64,000 nucleotides of DNA. Source: Pseudomonas delhiensis (GTDB lineage Bacteria; Pseudomonadota; Gammaproteobacteria; Pseudomonadales; Pseudomonadaceae). The notes beneath the pieces are model-generated. The model saw nothing but the letters and a program-made list of their open reading frames with translations. It did not search any database and had not been told where the DNA came from. Positions within the stretch are counted from its first letter, which is position 1; each line of letters starts with the position of its first letter. Of this stretch, positions 63,194 through 64,000 are shown in pieces. The translations under genes and the position numbers were made by a program. The stretch covers positions 1-64,000 of the forward strand of contig NZ_FZPC01000020.1 of NCBI RefSeq assembly GCF_900187975.1. Direction: 5' to 3'.

Positions 63194-63961
63194 TCAGACC
63201 GGCGTGCCGAGGATCACCTGCGCCGGGGAGAACTGCGTGCGCACCCGGCTGCCGGGGGCCAGGCGGAGGATGTCGATGCGCTCCTTGTCCACCAGGGCGC
63301 AGAGCATCTGCCCGCCGGGCAGCTGGATGCGCACCTCGCTGGGGCCGTCGCCGGCCTCGCGGATGTCCTCGACCCGCCCCTCCAGGGCGTTGAGCCCGGC
63401 CGGGCACTCGATCTGCGGCAGGTCGACGTAGAGCCAGCCGGCCTTCATCAGCGCGATCACCGGCAGGCCTTCGCACAGCTCCAGCTTCTCGGTGCTCTCG
63501 CGGGTGATGCGCGCGTGGATGCGCGCGCCGCCGGGCAGGTCGATGCCGACCAGGTCGTTCAGCCCCGCCGGCTCGATGCTGCAGACGCGCCCGTGCAACT
63601 GGTTGCGCGCGCTGGTGCGCAGCATCAGGCGGCCGATCAGCTCCAGGTCCTCGCCGTCTTCCTCGATGGTTTCGAGCATGCGCTCGCGCAGCTCCTCCAG
63701 GCGCTGGTACAGCGCCAGCAGGCGCTCGCCGGCCGGCGTCAGGCGCGCGCCGCCGCCGCCCTTGCCGCCGACGCTGCGTTCCACCAGCGGGCGTTCGGCC
63801 AGGTTGTTCAGCTCGTCCACCGCATCCCAGGCGGTCTTGTAGCTCATGCCGGCGGCCTTGGCGGCCTGGGTGATGGAGCCCAGCGCGGCGATCTGCGCGA
63901 GCAGGGCGATGCGTTGCGGGCGGCGGGTGACGTGCTGGGTGAGGAGGCTGAGGCTGGTCAT
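63194..63961 (-). CDS. modE: Molybdate-responsive transcriptional regulator ModE
   Basis: A 255-residue regulator. The N-terminal LysR-like winged helix (RIALLAQIAALGSITQAAKAAGMSYKTAWDAVDELN at 17-52, wing VGGKGGGGARLTPAG) is followed by two MOP/TOBE molybdate-binding domains (about 125-190 and 195-255; SARNQLHGRVCSIEPAG marks the first). It senses molybdate and controls molybdenum uptake and molybdoenzyme genes. The ATG at 63961 is near the right edge, so its promoter is only partly visible. Confidence 0.95.
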   Translation of the reverse strand: MTSLSLLTQHVTRRPQRIALLAQIAALGSITQAAKAAGMSYKTAWDAVDELNNLAERPLVERSVGGKGGGGARLTPAGERLLALYQRLEELRERMLETIEEDGEDLELIGRLMLRTSARNQLHGRVCSIEPAGLNDLVGIDLPGGARIHARITRESTEKLELCEGLPVIALMKAGWLYVDLPQIECPAGLNALEGRVEDIREAGDGPSEVRIQLPGGQMLCALVDKERIDILRLAPGSRVRTQFSPAQVILGTPV

Positions 63962-64000
63962 CGTTTTCGTTGTCGGGTTCGCGATAGGGCGAGGCTGGTA

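Overview
The window is G+C-rich chromosomal DNA from a Pseudomonas, most likely a member of the P. aeruginosa lineage but not P. aeruginosa itself. Evidence: an mcl-PHA locus with the phaC1-phaZ-phaC2-phaD and phaI-phaF organisation, two near-standard-length PhaC synthases, ubi-his-tat gene order, creBCD, a fiuI-fiuR-fiuA ferrichrome uptake cassette, and many pseudomonad REP-type palindromes between genes. There are no tRNA, rRNA, phage, IS or CRISPR features; the accessory content is the intergenic repeat DNA.

Block 1 (about 0.5-30.6 kb) follows, from memory of PAO1, the PA5072-to-PA5046 order. It holds two chemoreceptors, each with a sigma-28-like promoter, then ubiE-ubiJ-ubiB, hisI-hisE, tatABC and rsmE on the minus strand. 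The PHA locus follows: a small PHA-system gene and phaI-phaF on the plus strand, facing phaD, phaC2, phaZ and phaC1 on the minus strand. Next come a DUF971 protein, hslVU (sigma-32-like promoter, TTG start for hslV), ftsN, argS and priA on the minus strand, then rpmE, a secreted nuclease, an M48 lipoprotein protease and the malic enzyme maeB on the plus strand.

Block 2 (about 31-64 kb) follows the PA0452-to-PA0487 order: NfeD/slipin membrane pair, PAP2 lipoprotein, solute-binding protein, YccS-like pump, dbpA, cold-shock protein, a retropepsin-like protease, an MFS exporter, two DUF2780 paralogues, an acyltransferase, an HD-GYP protein, a second retropepsin-like protein, creB-creC-creD, GST and Vgb-like propeller, fiuA-fiuR-fiuI, glcB, a GNAT enzyme, a GcvR-like ACT protein, rarD, srkA, a half-size ModA-like protein and modE. 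The junction of the two blocks (30.6-31.0 kb) is packed with palindromic repeats and looks like a rearrangement breakpoint relative to PAO1.

The most unusual signals are non-coding: (i) a 21-bp box shared by the phaC1 and phaI upstream regions in the same orientation; (ii) a degenerate repeat array with several DnaA-box-like 9-mers between the GcvR-like gene and rarD; (iii) a heptanucleotide tandem repeat abutting the ribosome binding site of the DUF971 gene; (iv) two inverted copies of a 166-bp composite repeat 47.6 kb apart, one of them inside the pha cluster; (v) an N-terminally extended PhaZ whose start codon overlaps the phaC1 stop; (vi) a terminator hairpin that also encodes part of a signal peptide.
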